Positions 19,638 through 28,718 of a stretch of DNA of 64,000 nt are shown here, in pieces. The position numbers and the translations under genes are program-made. The stretch lies in the NCBI RefSeq assembly GCF_018409545.1, contig NZ_AP024563.1, forward strand, positions 1,256,755 through 1,320,754. The letters run 5' to 3'. The notes under the pieces were generated by a model. That model made no database searches, was not told the DNA's origin, and worked only from the letters and a program-made list of their open reading frames with translations. How positions within the stretch are numbered: position 1 is the first letter of the stretch; the number at the start of each line of letters is the position of its first letter. The stretch is from Allochromatium tepidum. GTDB taxonomy: Bacteria; Pseudomonadota; Gammaproteobacteria; Chromatiales; Chromatiaceae.

Positions 19638-19703
19638 ATCGATTGCTCTGACGGATGAAGGATGGCGCCATTCTCGTCAGCGTGAATCATGAGTGGAAAT
19701 GGT

Positions 19704-19735
19704 ATGATTTCATCCAATCATGCATGATATTCATG
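19704..19735. promoter_or_regulatory. candidate MetR binding region between metE and metR
   Basis: The 111-bp divergent region holds two short dyads: ATGA-TT-TCAT (19704-19713) and CATGA-TAT-TCATG (19723-19735), spaced about one and a half to two helical turns apart. MetR-type sites have the form TGAA-N5-TTCA, so these are imperfect matches. Their position between metE and metR is what suggests the role. Confidence 0.45.
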
Positions 19736-19748
19736 TGAAGCGAGTTAC

Positions 19749-20666
19749 ATGGCTCAACTGGAACGCACCCATCTGGCGATCGTCCGTGCCGTCGATCAGC
19801 ACGGTTCACTGACGGCCGCTGCCGAGCAACTGCATCTCACCCAATCGGCGTTGAGCCATGCGATACGCAAGCTGGAGGATCAGCTCGGGGTGGCGATCTG
19901 GACGCGGGAGGGGCGCCGTCTGCGTCCGACGCAAGCCGGCGCCTATCTGCTGGCGGTGGCCAATCGTCTGCTGCCGCAGCTCACACAGGCCGAAGAGCGT
20001 CTGCGGCAGTTCGCCCAGGGGGAGCGCGGCACCCTGCGCATCGGCATCGAGTGCCATCCCTGCTATCAATGGCTGTTGAAGGTGGTATCACCCTATCTGG
20101 CCGCTTGGCCGGACGTGGATGTGGATGTCCGGCAGGAATTCCAGTTCGGCGGAATCGGTGCGCTCTTTGCGCACGAGATCGATCTGCTGGTGACGCCCGA
20201 TCCGCTCTACACGGGCGGCCTGCGGTTCGAGCCGGTGTTCGACTATGAGCAGGTGCTGGCGGTCGGCGCGGGGCATCGTCTGCGCGGTCTCCCATACGTG
20301 CAACCGGAACATCTGGCCGAGGAAACACTGATCACCTATCCGGTCGCCCTCGACCGGCTCGACATCTATACCCGCTTCCTGCTGCCGGCCGGCATCCGGC
20401 CCAAGCGCCACAAGCCGATCGAAACGACCGACATCCTGCTGCAGATGGTCGCCGGCGGTCGCGGTGTCGCGGCACTGCCCCGCTGGCTAGTGGACGAACA
20501 GGCCGGCAAGCTCGATCTCGGGGCGGTACGACTCGGTGCGCAGGGGATCGCCAAGCAGATCTTCGTCGGCATCCGCGAGCGCGAGGCCGACATCGATTAT
20601 CTGCGTGCCTTCGTCGCGCTCGCCCGTGATCACGGCGACGGGGTGGGATCGAGCGTCAGTGGGTAG
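19749..20666 (+). CDS. metR: LysR-family regulator MetR
   Basis: A 305-residue LysR-type regulator. The N-terminal winged helix-turn-helix is clear (HLAIVRAVDQHGSLTAAAEQ, then LTQSALSHAIRKLEDQLG at about residues 24-48), followed by a periplasmic-binding-protein-like effector domain (GTLRIGIECHPCYQWLLKVV). The HPCYQWL segment is characteristic of MetR, whose co-inducer is homocysteine. Divergent from metE, as in E. coli. Its 3' end overlaps the HD-GYP gene by 11 bp, convergently. Confidence 0.93.
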   Translation: MAQLERTHLAIVRAVDQHGSLTAAAEQLHLTQSALSHAIRKLEDQLGVAIWTREGRRLRPTQAGAYLLAVANRLLPQLTQAEERLRQFAQGERGTLRIGIECHPCYQWLLKVVSPYLAAWPDVDVDVRQEFQFGGIGALFAHEIDLLVTPDPLYTGGLRFEPVFDYEQVLAVGAGHRLRGLPYVQPEHLAEETLITYPVALDRLDIYTRFLLPAGIRPKRHKPIETTDILLQMVAGGRGVAALPRWLVDEQAGKLDLGAVRLGAQGIAKQIFVGIREREADIDYLRAFVALARDHGDGVGSSVSG

Positions 20667-21546
20667 TCGGCTGCGGGTCGATCCCGGTGTTCTGGTCGCC
20701 ATCTGGATGCGTTGCGCGCGGCGCATCCAGGTGTTTGGTGATCCGAGCGCGGCCGGGCGGCTCCTGTTTCCCGAAGACGCTCGCGTTCTGGACGATGCGT
20801 GAGTGCATCAGATCCTCGTGCCCAACATAGGCGTGGTGCTGTCCATTGATGGGCGTCGGGCCGCTGCCTAGTTGCTCAGACACCAGGTCGCGTAGCCGTG
20901 TCAGGCTTGCCGCGATGACCGGATCGAACTGCTCACCGGCATGCCGCCGGATCTCGGCCAGCGACTCGTCGACCGACAGCGCCTTGCGGTAGGGCCGGTT
21001 CGAGGTCATGGCATCGAAGGCATCCGCAACGGCGATGATCCTGGATTCCAGGGGGATGGCTTCGCCGGCCAGTCGCTGCGGATAACCCTCGCCGTCGAAG
21101 CGTTCGTGATGGTGCAGCACGATGGTCGCGATCTCATGGAAGGTCGGGAGACGCACGAGGATGTTGTAGCCGATGCGCGGATGACGCTGGATCTCGATCA
21201 TTTCGTCGCGATCGAGCCGGCCAGCCTTGTTCAGCACCTGATCCGCGATAGCGATCTTGCCAATGTCGTGCAACTGGGCGGCGACCCGTATCCGTTGCTG
21301 GATGGCGGGGGGCAGCTGGAGTTCACGCGCCATCAGGTCCGAGAAGATCGCGACCCGGCAGGAATGCTCATAGGTATAGGGGTCTCGTGCGTCCAGCGTC
21401 GTCAGGACGACGTCGATGACTTCATGCAGACAAACATGTTCTGGAATACTCACGGTCTTGCAATGGTTCCTTGCTGCGGCTTGCAGCTTCAGGTTCAGCG
21501 TCGATGCGCTAATGGGTATCTGGGACACGGATGTTTCAAGCCGCAT
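20656..21546 (-). CDS. HD-GYP domain c-di-GMP phosphodiesterase
   Basis: From ATG 21546 (MRLETSVSQIPIS) this is a 296-residue protein; a longer start at 21618 is possible. After about 45 residues the HD-GYP domain runs from the first His (YEHSCRVAIFSDLMA) through HDIGKIAIADQVLNKAG, HPRIGYNIL and HHERFDGEGYPQRL, to VADAFDAMTSNRPYRKAL. All metal-ligand motifs and the GYP triplet are present, so hydrolysis of cyclic di-GMP to pGpG/GMP is likely. There is no receiver or membrane domain, so its signal input is unclear. The C-terminal 60 residues are not recognised. Confidence 0.85.
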   Translation of the reverse strand: MRLETSVSQIPISASTLNLKLQAAARNHCKTVSIPEHVCLHEVIDVVLTTLDARDPYTYEHSCRVAIFSDLMARELQLPPAIQQRIRVAAQLHDIGKIAIADQVLNKAGRLDRDEMIEIQRHPRIGYNILVRLPTFHEIATIVLHHHERFDGEGYPQRLAGEAIPLESRIIAVADAFDAMTSNRPYRKALSVDESLAEIRRHAGEQFDPVIAASLTRLRDLVSEQLGSGPTPINGQHHAYVGHEDLMHSRIVQNASVFGKQEPPGRARITKHLDAPRATHPDGDQNTGIDPQPTTH

Positions 21547-21722
21547 CGAGTTTGATTCTGTGCTCGTGACCAGACGGACACCGCGTACCCTGTCAGCTCT
21601 CGCTAGGCACTCCGGCAAGTTGATACATGCAAATCCTTCTCAGTTGCTTGGAGGGACATCTCTTGCTATCGTCGGAACCGCCTCGATCACCGATAACAAA
21701 CTGTTTTCATAGGTTTATACCC

Positions 21723-22121
21723 ATGCAAGAGAGCGATTGGGAAGTCTTCCAGCTCGACGAATTGCTCGCCAAGGTCGAGCGTCAGGGCGTCAACTTCAAG
21801 GAATTCCTGCGCACGCCGTCGCTGTCCTGCGCCATCTACCACATCCCGGTCGGTTCCAGGGACATGGCCAGCGCCCATGAAGAGGACGAACTCTATCTGG
21901 TGCTGGAGGGCAAGGGACAGCTCCGTATCGGCGAGACCGAGCATCGCGTCCGGCAGGGCACGCTCATGTACGTGCACGCGGCCTGTGATCACGCCTTCTT
22001 CGATATCCAGGAAGACCTGACCGTGCTGGCCTTCTTCGGAGCGCCGGTGTTGGAGCTGGGGCGTGGGCGCCGGATGCGGCATGGGCAGCGAACCGAGACC
22101 GCGACGGACGCCGGTCTCTGA
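21723..22121 (+). CDS. cupin-domain protein
   Basis: A 132-residue single-domain cupin from ATG 21723 (MQESDWEVFQLDELL). The two cupin motifs are visible: SAHEEDELYLVLEGKGQLRI (His/Glu ligands and the glycine turns) and VHAACDHAFFDI (second His). It probably binds one metal ion. A specific substrate cannot be inferred. It is a single gene with 101 bp of mostly non-coding sequence separating it from the start of the divergent HD-GYP gene's open frame. Confidence 0.75.
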   Translation: MQESDWEVFQLDELLAKVERQGVNFKEFLRTPSLSCAIYHIPVGSRDMASAHEEDELYLVLEGKGQLRIGETEHRVRQGTLMYVHAACDHAFFDIQEDLTVLAFFGAPVLELGRGRRMRHGQRTETATDAGL

Positions 22122-22182
22122 GTCATACGGGACGGCGGCATCCGATCCGAATAGCCTGCAAGTACGGGGACGCCGCCGCTCC

Positions 22183-22371
22183 TTACTTGGTCAGAATCAG
22201 CTTGTTGTTGCGCGTCATCCGCAGGATGTAGCGACAATCACCGTGCTCGATCATCACGAACGGATCATTGCCGAGCAGCGATCGGACGTCGATCGTGCGC
22301 GGTATCTGGGACAGTGCGCTCTTTTGGAGGTGCTCGGGACGGCGACTGGCGGCTGGTGTGGTCGTAGGCAT
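22183..22371 (-). CDS. hemP: hemin uptake protein HemP
   Basis: A 62-residue protein from ATG 22371 (MPTTTPAAS). The C-terminal half reads TIDVRSLLGNDPFVMIEHG, then YILRMTRNNKLILTK. This matches the HemP signature, in which the protein ends in R-L/M-T-R-x-x-KLILTK. An ATG 57 bp upstream is also in frame but would start almost inside the Fur box, so the shorter form is preferred. HemP-type proteins are small iron-regulated factors that promote expression of haem uptake genes; no haem receptor gene is adjacent here. Confidence 0.85.
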   Translation of the reverse strand: MPTTTPAASRRPEHLQKSALSQIPRTIDVRSLLGNDPFVMIEHGDCRYILRMTRNNKLILTK

Positions 22372-22435
22372 CGTCAGGCTCTCGGCTGGGTTGTGCGGTG
22401 ATTGAGGACGGAATAGCCGGATGGTCATCAAACAG

Positions 22436-22450
22436 CAATCATTCTCATTT
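22436..22450 (-). promoter_or_regulatory. Fur box upstream of hemP
   Basis: Read on the minus strand, AAATGAGAATGATTG matches the core of the Fur consensus (repeats of GATAAT/ATGAGAAT). It sits about 65 bp upstream of the hemP ATG, a normal operator position, and makes iron repression of hemP likely. Confidence 0.65.
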
Positions 22451-22553
22451 AAGAGTAAGTGCTGAGTTTGAGCCTGTCAATTATCAATGCATATCTTTCT
22501 CATCTTTGCCGATGCTCGACTGCAGGCGACCAGCCATCGGCGCTGCGTGGGCT

Positions 22554-23048
22554 TTAGTCCTTGGGATCCAGTCCGATGGTTTTGAGACCCTTGCGGATCA
22601 CACCCTCGCGTGCCTCATAGTCGGGCACCTCGATCAGGATCTGCTCGGACGTGCGCGCGGCGGCGCGGGTCGGGTCGGGCTTGAGATCACCTTCGATACG
22701 CACCAGTCGATCGTCCTCGAAATAGAGCGTCAGATTGCGCTGTTCCATCGGCTGATGGCCACGCCTGATGGTATAGGTGTAATCCCAGCGATTGGTGTGG
22801 AAGAAGCTGACCAGCGGCGGCGTGCCCAGTACGAAGTTGACCTGACGCTTGGTCATGCCGAGTTCGAGCGCGTCGACCATCTCCTCGGTGAGGATGTTGC
22901 CCTGCTGGACCGTCATCCTGTAGACGAAGGGCAGGTCTTCCAGGACCGAGGTCCGCGTTGCACCCGGTTTGGTGTCGCGCGCGCATCCCGTGACGGCGAT
23001 CGAGACCATCAGGGCGGCCAGTATTGGAAAACTGAAAATCTTTCGCAT
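22554..23048 (-). CDS. bamE: outer membrane protein assembly factor BamE
   Basis: A 164-residue lipoprotein. The signal peptide ends in the lipobox VTGC (Cys at about residue 22). The BamE fold follows: VQQGNILTEEMVDALELGM, TKRQVNFVLGTPPL, and RWDYTYTI. BamE is a subunit of the BAM complex that inserts beta-barrel proteins into the outer membrane. It is divergent from fur, a common gammaproteobacterial arrangement. On the minus strand TATGAT (23089-23084) is a plausible -10, and GCGCT-N5-AGCGC (23069-23083) could form a hairpin at the start of the mRNA. Confidence 0.95.
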   Translation of the reverse strand: MRKIFSFPILAALMVSIAVTGCARDTKPGATRTSVLEDLPFVYRMTVQQGNILTEEMVDALELGMTKRQVNFVLGTPPLVSFFHTNRWDYTYTIRRGHQPMEQRNLTLYFEDDRLVRIEGDLKPDPTRAAARTSEQILIEVPDYEAREGVIRKGLKTIGLDPKD

Positions 23049-23181
23049 CTTGTCCTGATCACGACTTTGCGCTAAATCAGCGCATCATACAGTAGCGCCG
23101 TTCCCCGATCACAGGGGGGCGCCGGGCCAAATGGCCGAGTGCGATCGTCCAGGTCGGTCGTGTCGGCCCGTGACGTGGAGA

Positions 23182-23604
23182 ATGCAGTTGGAAAGCGAGC
23201 AGATCAAGCAGGCCGGACTCAAGGTCACGGCACCGCGTGTCAAGATCCTGAACATCCTCGAGCACAGCGGTAAACGCCACATGAGCGCCGAGGACGTCTA
23301 CAAGGAACTCCTGAGCCAGAACGAAGAGATCGGTCTGGCCACCGTCTATCGCGTGCTGACCCAGTTCGAGAGCGCCGGACTCGTCTGTCGCCGTTACTTC
23401 GAGAGCGGTCAGTCGGTCTTCGAACTCAACAGCGGCGAGCATCACGATCATCTGGTCTGCATCAAGTGCGGCGCGATCGTCGAATTCCTCGACCCCACGA
23501 TCGAGACGCGCCAGAAGCGGATCGCCGCCGAGCATCATTTCAAGATCGAAGACCACTCGCTCGTGGTCTACGGCATCTGCCCGAACTGTCAGGGCAAGCG
23601 CTGA
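23182..23604 (+). CDS. fur: ferric uptake regulator
   Basis: A 140-residue Fur protein from ATG 23182 (MQLESEQIKQAGLKVTAPR). The winged-helix DNA-binding domain includes SAEDVYKELLSQNEEIGLAT and VYRVLTQFESAGLV. Metal ligands are present: HHDHLVC, the first CxxC (CIKCG) and the second CxxC (CPNC). It senses Fe2+ and represses iron-acquisition genes such as hemP about 1 kb away. Confidence 0.95.
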   Translation: MQLESEQIKQAGLKVTAPRVKILNILEHSGKRHMSAEDVYKELLSQNEEIGLATVYRVLTQFESAGLVCRRYFESGQSVFELNSGEHHDHLVCIKCGAIVEFLDPTIETRQKRIAAEHHFKIEDHSLVVYGICPNCQGKR

Positions 23605-23609
23605 TACGG

Positions 23610-23924
23610 CTATTTGCCGACATCGAGGTATTCACGCTCGATGGCCGTCTCCAGCGCCTGGGTGCCCTTGACGAGCTCCTCGTAGATCTGGCGCAGGCCG
23701 GAGAGCCGCTCAATGTCGGCCTTGCCCGGTTGGCCATCCGAGTTTTTGACGGCGATGTCGTAGAGCGCCCGCAGGTATTCGGCGCGCGCCTTGGCGACCA
23801 TTTCGATCACAGGCCTGAGGTCGGATAGCCTGAGTTCCTCGAACAAGGGATTGATGGTCCTGTGGTTGATCTCGCGGATCTCGGCATCGATTGCGATGAG
23901 CAGGCGTCTGTTCTCGGCGGCCAT
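23610..23924 (-). CDS. conserved-looking small helical protein of unknown function
   Basis: A 104-residue, highly charged, almost entirely helical protein (MAAENRRLLIAIDAEIREIN at the N-terminus, IERLSGLRQIYEELVKG towards the C-terminus), with heptad-like spacing suggesting a coiled coil. There is no signal peptide or membrane helix. It ends 5 bp after the convergent fur stop. I do not recognise a family. Confidence 0.65.
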   Translation of the reverse strand: MAAENRRLLIAIDAEIREINHRTINPLFEELRLSDLRPVIEMVAKARAEYLRALYDIAVKNSDGQPGKADIERLSGLRQIYEELVKGTQALETAIEREYLDVGK

Positions 23925-24294
23925 CTTTGGATTACTCGATGTATTGAACGAAGGAGTCCCGCTCAGCCCTGAAACACCCGTGCCAAGGCGGTGCCGTCGC
24001 TATCAGCATAGACGGAAAACTCAAGCCGAACTGTTGCGTGGTTCACGAAACACCTCGGGCATCATCGACGCAGATCATAGTCTCTGCCGCGATCGAGCAA
24101 CAGTGTCACAACAGCGGCGACGGAGCTACGTCATTCGTAAAACGGTAAGCGTCGAAAACCCGCCGTTTCACGAGTGTTGCGTAACAGCTTCACTGTGGCG
24201 TCCGTGCTAAGGGCGCTTGAAATCGATGACTGTGCAGTTGGCACGCTATTCGCTTCTTAAGGTCATCAGGACAACGACCTTCAGGGGAATCGCC
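23925..24294. other. intergenic region without a recognised gene
   Basis: About 370 bp between two divergent small genes. Base composition is less GC-rich than the flanks and codon-like structure is absent in all frames. It should hold promoters for both neighbours, but I could not identify a reliable -35/-10 pair or a known RNA motif. Confidence 0.4.
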
Positions 24295-24573
24295 GTGAAA
24301 TCCAGCAACCACATCGATACCATGCGCCACGTCATCATGCACCCGACGTCGCAGCCGATCCTCCATGTCGAAGGCCGGGAGCGCGTCGGCTGGTACGAGC
24401 CGGTCATGGCGATCCGGTTGCCGGCGCCGCCCCCTGAGCCGGAGACGACGGATTCGGGACTCTATACCGATCTTCAGAGCGCCCAGGCGTTGGCCGAGCG
24501 GATGCGTCGGCTCATCGCCGTCTATCGCTTGCCGTATGGTGAGTTCTATGCACGCCCGCAGCCGCGCAACTGA
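24295..24573 (+). CDS. hypothetical protein
   Basis: A 92-residue protein starting at GTG 24295, which has a good Shine-Dalgarno (AGGGGAA) seven bases upstream; a longer reading from 24217 is possible but has no such site. The middle carries a proline-rich linker (RLPAPPPEPETTDSG) followed by a short helical C-terminus (LQSAQALAERMRRLIAVYRL). No family recognised. It converges with mfd. Confidence 0.5.
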   Translation: MKSSNHIDTMRHVIMHPTSQPILHVEGRERVGWYEPVMAIRLPAPPPEPETTDSGLYTDLQSAQALAERMRRLIAVYRLPYGEFYARPQPRN

Positions 24574-24584
24574 GCACCGAATAG

Positions 24585-27500
24585 CTATGCCAGCAGCGGC
24601 TCCAGTACGCGCCGAACCTCGCGAATCCGTGCTCCAGGCTCGGCCATATCGCGGAAGAATTTCAGCTTGTCGCCGCCTTCCAGCTTGTATTCCTTGGGCC
24701 GGCTCTGGATCAGACCGATGAGTCTGGCCGGATCGATCCTGGGCGATTCGGTGAAGAGCAGACGCCCGCTCGCCGGTCCGGCCTCGATCTTGCGGATACC
24801 CCAGGGCTGGACCAGGAGCTTCAACTCGGTGATCTCCAGCAGATTCTTCGCCGGTTCGGGCAGCAAGCCGAAGCGGTCGATCATCTCCACCTGCAATTCG
24901 CGCAGTTCCTCGCGGTCGCGCGCGCCGGCGATGCGCTTGTACAGCACCAGCCGCGCCTGCACGTCCGGCAGATAGTCACTCGGCAGGAGCGCCGGAATCC
25001 CGAGATCGATCTCGGTGCCGTGATCGAGCGGGCGATCCAGCTCGGGCGCGCGTCCTGACTTCAGCGCCTCGACCGCGCGTTCCAGCAGTTCCATGTAGAG
25101 CGTGAAACCGACCGCGGTGATCTGGCCCGACTGCTCGTCGCCCAGCAGCTCGCCCGCGCCGCGGATCTCCAGATCATGGGTCGCCAGCGTGAAGCCCGCG
25201 CCCAGATCCTCCATCGACTCGATGGCCTCCAGCCGTTTTTTCGCATCCGCCGTCATGGCCTTGGTCGGCGGCGTGATGAGATAGGCGTAGGCGCGATGGT
25301 GCGAGCGTCCGACCCGACCGCGCAACTGGTGCAACTGGGCCAGACCCAGCTTGTCGGCGCGGTTGATGAGGATGGTGTTGGCCGAGGGCACGTCGATGCC
25401 GCTCTCGATGATGGTGGTGCACACCAGCAGGTTGGAGCGCTGGTGATAGAAGTCGCGCATGATGCGCTCCAGCTCGCGTTCGCGCATCTGACCATGGGCG
25501 ACCGCCACCCGCGCCTCCGGGATCAGGGCTTGGAGCTTCTGGGCCTGGTTCTCGATGGTCTCGACCTCGTTGTGCAGGAAGTAGACCTGACCGCCGCGCT
25601 TCAACTCGCGCAGTACGGCTTCCTGCACCAGGGCATCGTTCCAGGGACTGACGAAGGTCTTGATCGGATGACGCTCGACCGGCGGGGTGGCGATGATCGA
25701 CAGATCGCGCAGACCGGACATGGCCATGTTGAGCGTGCGCGGGATCGGCGTAGCGGTCAGCGTCAGGACATCGACCTCGCTGCGCAGGTTCTTCAGCTGC
25801 TCCTTGTGGCGCACGCCGAAGCGGTGCTCTTCGTCGATGATGGCCAGACCCAGGTTCTTGAAGCGGATCGTCGGCTGGAGCAGCTTGTGGGTACCGACCA
25901 CGATGTCGATGGTGCCGTCCGCCAGTCCGTCCAGGACCGCTTTCCGTTCCTTCGCCGTGCGGAAACGCGACAGACTCTCGACGCGTACCGGCCAGTCGGC
26001 GAAGCGGTCGGAGAAGTTCTCGAAATGCTGTTGCGCCAGCAGGGTCGTGGGCACCAGTACGACGACCTGCCGCCCGCCGTGCACCGCCATGAAGGCCGCG
26101 CGCATGGCCACCTCGGTCTTGCCGAAGCCCACGTCGCCGCAGACCACGCGATCCATCGGCTTTGGATCGGCCATGTCGGCCAGCACCGACTCGATGGCGC
26201 GCTGTTGGTCCGGGGTCTCCTCGAACGGGAAGGCGGCGGCGAAGGCGGCATAGTCCTCGCCGCCCTTGGGGAAGGCGATCCCCCGGCGCGCCGCGCGTCG
26301 GGCATGGATGTCGAGCAGCTCGGCGGCCACGTCGTGCGCCTTCTGCGCCGCCTTGCGCTTGATCCGCTCCCATTGATCGCCGCCGAGTCGGTGCAGCGGG
26401 GCGTTCTCGGGCGAGGCGCCCGTATAGCGCGAGATCAGCTGCAATGAACCGACCGGGACATAGAGCTTGTCGCCGTTGGCATATTCGAGCGTCAGGAACT
26501 CGGTGGTCAGACCGCCGACCTCCAGTGTCTGGAGTCCCAGATAGCGTCCGACGCCGTGTTCCTCGTGGACGACGGGCGCGCCCTCGGTCAGCTCGGTGAG
26601 GTTGCGGACGATGGCGTCGCTGTCGCGTTCGCGCTCACGTCGACGCCGTTCCTGGCGCACCCGTTCGCCATAGAGCCGGCTTTCGGTGATGACGGCGAGC
26701 CGCGCGTCCTCCAGCAGCAGACCCTGTTCGATGGGGGCCACCGTCAGGGCGAGTGCGGCATCGCCGTCGAGGAACGCCCGCCAGCCCGACACCGGACGGG
26801 CCTGGATGTCGAAGCCCTTGAGCTGCTCGGCCAGCAGTTCGCGCCGTCCGCTGCTCTCGGCGACGAAGAGCACGCGCCGCTCGCCGTCGGTGAGGAAGGC
26901 TTGCAGGGCCTGCGCCGGTTGCGCGGCACGCGCCTGGATGGTCAGCGGGGGCAGGGGATGGGTGGCGAAGTTGCAGGCATCCGCATAGCCCTTGCGCCGT
27001 GCGTCGACCGCGTCCGGCTGATGGAGCACGCCCGAGAGCCGGTTGAGCCGCCCGGCCAGTTCCTCCGGTGTCAGATAGAGCTGGGACGGCGGCAGCAGCG
27101 GACGCTCAGCGTCATGCCGCCGTTGTTCGTAGCGCTGCTCGACGCCCTCGAAGAAGGTTCGCGCCGTCTCGCGACACTCGATCGACTCGACGACCAGGGT
27201 ATCCTCGGGCAGATAATCGAAGAGCGTGGCCGTCTGCTCGAAGAACAGCGGCAGATAGTATTCCAGCCCGCCCGGCGCCTGCCCCTTGGAGACCTCGCGA
27301 TAGATGAGACTGCGCTGCGGATCGCCGGCGATGGCGGCCCGATAACGCTGTCGGAAACCGGCGATGGCCTCCTCGTCGAGCGGCAACTCACGCGCCGGCA
27401 GCAGTCGGATGCGGTCGAGTTTGTCCCTGGAGCGTTGTGTCTCGGGATCGAAAACGCGGATACTCTCGACCTCTTCGTCGAACAGGTCGATGCGCAGAGG

Positions 27501-28067
27501 AACCTGACTGCCCATCGGAAAGACGTCCAGCAGCGAGCCGCGCACCGCATATTCGCCATGCCCGATGACCTGCGAGACGCACGAATAGCCCGCCCGCTCC
27601 AGCCGTCGGCGCGTGGCGTCGAGATCGAGCCGGTCGCCGACGGCGAGCACCAGCGAATGCCCATCGACATAGTCGCGCGGCGGCAGACGCTGCATCAGGG
27701 TCGCGACCGGGACGATCAGCACCCCATGCTCCAGCGTCGGCAGACGATGCAGGGTCAGCAGCCGCTCCGAGACCAGCTCGGGCAGCGGCGAGAAGACGTC
27801 GTAGGGCAGGGTCTCCCAGTCCGGGAAATCGAGGATCGGCCGCTCGCGCCCGTCCAGGAAGAACCCCAGCTCGGCACGCCGGGTCGCGGCGGTCTGGACG
27901 GCATCGACCACCACCAGCACCAGTCCGGGATGACGCTCGGCGGCGCCGGCGATGGCCAGGGCCGTGCCGGCGCCATGGAGCCCGCCCCAGAGCCGGCGCT
28001 CGCCCGGACGGCGCGGCAGCGGTGGATCGAGCGGAGAGTGCGATTCGGATGGAGAAGACGACGACAT
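24585..28067 (-). CDS. mfd: transcription-repair coupling factor Mfd
   Basis: Mfd removes RNA polymerase stalled at DNA damage and recruits UvrA. The 1160-residue protein has normal length (E. coli 1148). The order is the UvrB-like N-terminal module (ILDFPDWETLPYD), the RNA polymerase interaction domain (VVHEEHGVGRYLGLQTLEVG), the RecG-like translocase with Walker A CGDVGFGKTEVAMRAAF and DEEH box IIDEEHRFGVRH, helicase motifs VCTTIIESGIDVPSANTI and QLRGRVGRSHHRAYAYL, and the C-terminal TRCF domain. It is monocistronic. Confidence 0.97.
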   Translation of the reverse strand: MSSSSPSESHSPLDPPLPRRPGERRLWGGLHGAGTALAIAGAAERHPGLVLVVVDAVQTAATRRAELGFFLDGRERPILDFPDWETLPYDVFSPLPELVSERLLTLHRLPTLEHGVLIVPVATLMQRLPPRDYVDGHSLVLAVGDRLDLDATRRRLERAGYSCVSQVIGHGEYAVRGSLLDVFPMGSQVPLRIDLFDEEVESIRVFDPETQRSRDKLDRIRLLPARELPLDEEAIAGFRQRYRAAIAGDPQRSLIYREVSKGQAPGGLEYYLPLFFEQTATLFDYLPEDTLVVESIECRETARTFFEGVEQRYEQRRHDAERPLLPPSQLYLTPEELAGRLNRLSGVLHQPDAVDARRKGYADACNFATHPLPPLTIQARAAQPAQALQAFLTDGERRVLFVAESSGRRELLAEQLKGFDIQARPVSGWRAFLDGDAALALTVAPIEQGLLLEDARLAVITESRLYGERVRQERRRRERERDSDAIVRNLTELTEGAPVVHEEHGVGRYLGLQTLEVGGLTTEFLTLEYANGDKLYVPVGSLQLISRYTGASPENAPLHRLGGDQWERIKRKAAQKAHDVAAELLDIHARRAARRGIAFPKGGEDYAAFAAAFPFEETPDQQRAIESVLADMADPKPMDRVVCGDVGFGKTEVAMRAAFMAVHGGRQVVVLVPTTLLAQQHFENFSDRFADWPVRVESLSRFRTAKERKAVLDGLADGTIDIVVGTHKLLQPTIRFKNLGLAIIDEEHRFGVRHKEQLKNLRSEVDVLTLTATPIPRTLNMAMSGLRDLSIIATPPVERHPIKTFVSPWNDALVQEAVLRELKRGGQVYFLHNEVETIENQAQKLQALIPEARVAVAHGQMRERELERIMRDFYHQRSNLLVCTTIIESGIDVPSANTILINRADKLGLAQLHQLRGRVGRSHHRAYAYLITPPTKAMTADAKKRLEAIESMEDLGAGFTLATHDLEIRGAGELLGDEQSGQITAVGFTLYMELLERAVEALKSGRAPELDRPLDHGTEIDLGIPALLPSDYLPDVQARLVLYKRIAGARDREELRELQVEMIDRFGLLPEPAKNLLEITELKLLVQPWGIRKIEAGPASGRLLFTESPRIDPARLIGLIQSRPKEYKLEGGDKLKFFRDMAEPGARIREVRRVLEPLLA

Positions 28068-28320
28068 CGTGCGGCAAACGACCTCGGGTTATCAGTGGCA
28101 ACAGGCCCGGCGAGCCGATTTTTGCGCCGGATTTTCGCACATGGACTGGCATTCGTCCGAGTCACCGGTATATAAGGGCGAACCCTGTTAGGCGTGAATC
28201 TCCGTGATCGACGGTCGACAACCGTGGCGCAAATCTTCAGTATTATTCCTTTGACCGAGCGGCCGGCTCCGTCGAGTCGTCGGCGATCGGGCTACTCGCA
28301 ATTTTCAAGGATCCAACGAC

Positions 28321-28686
28321 ATGGCTAAGACGATTCTAACCGTGGACGATTCGGCGTCCATTCGACAGATGGTCTCCTTCACGCTGAAGGAAGCGGGCTA
28401 TACGGTCACTGAGGCGGTCGACGGACAGGACGGTCTGGACAAGGCGCGTGCCGGCAAGTTCGATCTCATCTTCACCGATCAGAACATGCCGCGCATGGAC
28501 GGACTGAGCCTCATCAAGCAGTTGCGCGCCCTGCCGACCTACAAGTCGGTGCCCATCCTGATGTTGACCACAGAGTCGAGCGACGCCATGAAGAGCCAGG
28601 GCCGGGCGGCGGGTGCGACCGGCTGGCTGGTCAAACCCTTCGACCCGGCCAAGCTGCTGGAAGTCGTCCGCAAAGTGATCGGTTGA
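28321..28686 (+). CDS. cheY: chemotaxis response regulator CheY
   Basis: A 121-residue receiver domain with MAKTILTVDDSASIRQMV at the N-terminus, phosphoacceptor Asp in FTDQNMPRMDGL (about D54), Thr in MLTTESSD and Lys in WLVKPFDP. As the first gene of the chemotaxis operon, it is the expected CheA-phosphorylated output. The 253 bp upstream contain no other gene; I looked for, but did not find, a clear sigma-28 (FliA) promoter. Confidence 0.93.
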   Translation: MAKTILTVDDSASIRQMVSFTLKEAGYTVTEAVDGQDGLDKARAGKFDLIFTDQNMPRMDGLSLIKQLRALPTYKSVPILMLTTESSDAMKSQGRAAGATGWLVKPFDPAKLLEVVRKVIG

Positions 28687-28718
28687 ACGCGCCGCGCCAG
28701 AGCTGAGGGGGAAGGGCC

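Noticed and set aside
26556-28175. A 539-codon open frame antisense to mfd
   Set aside because: Low-complexity QRG/LDR composition and no domain; shadow of mfd.
28068-28320. A flagellar sigma-28 promoter before the chemotaxis operon
   Set aside because: No TAAA-N15-GCCGATAA-like match with acceptable spacing was found.
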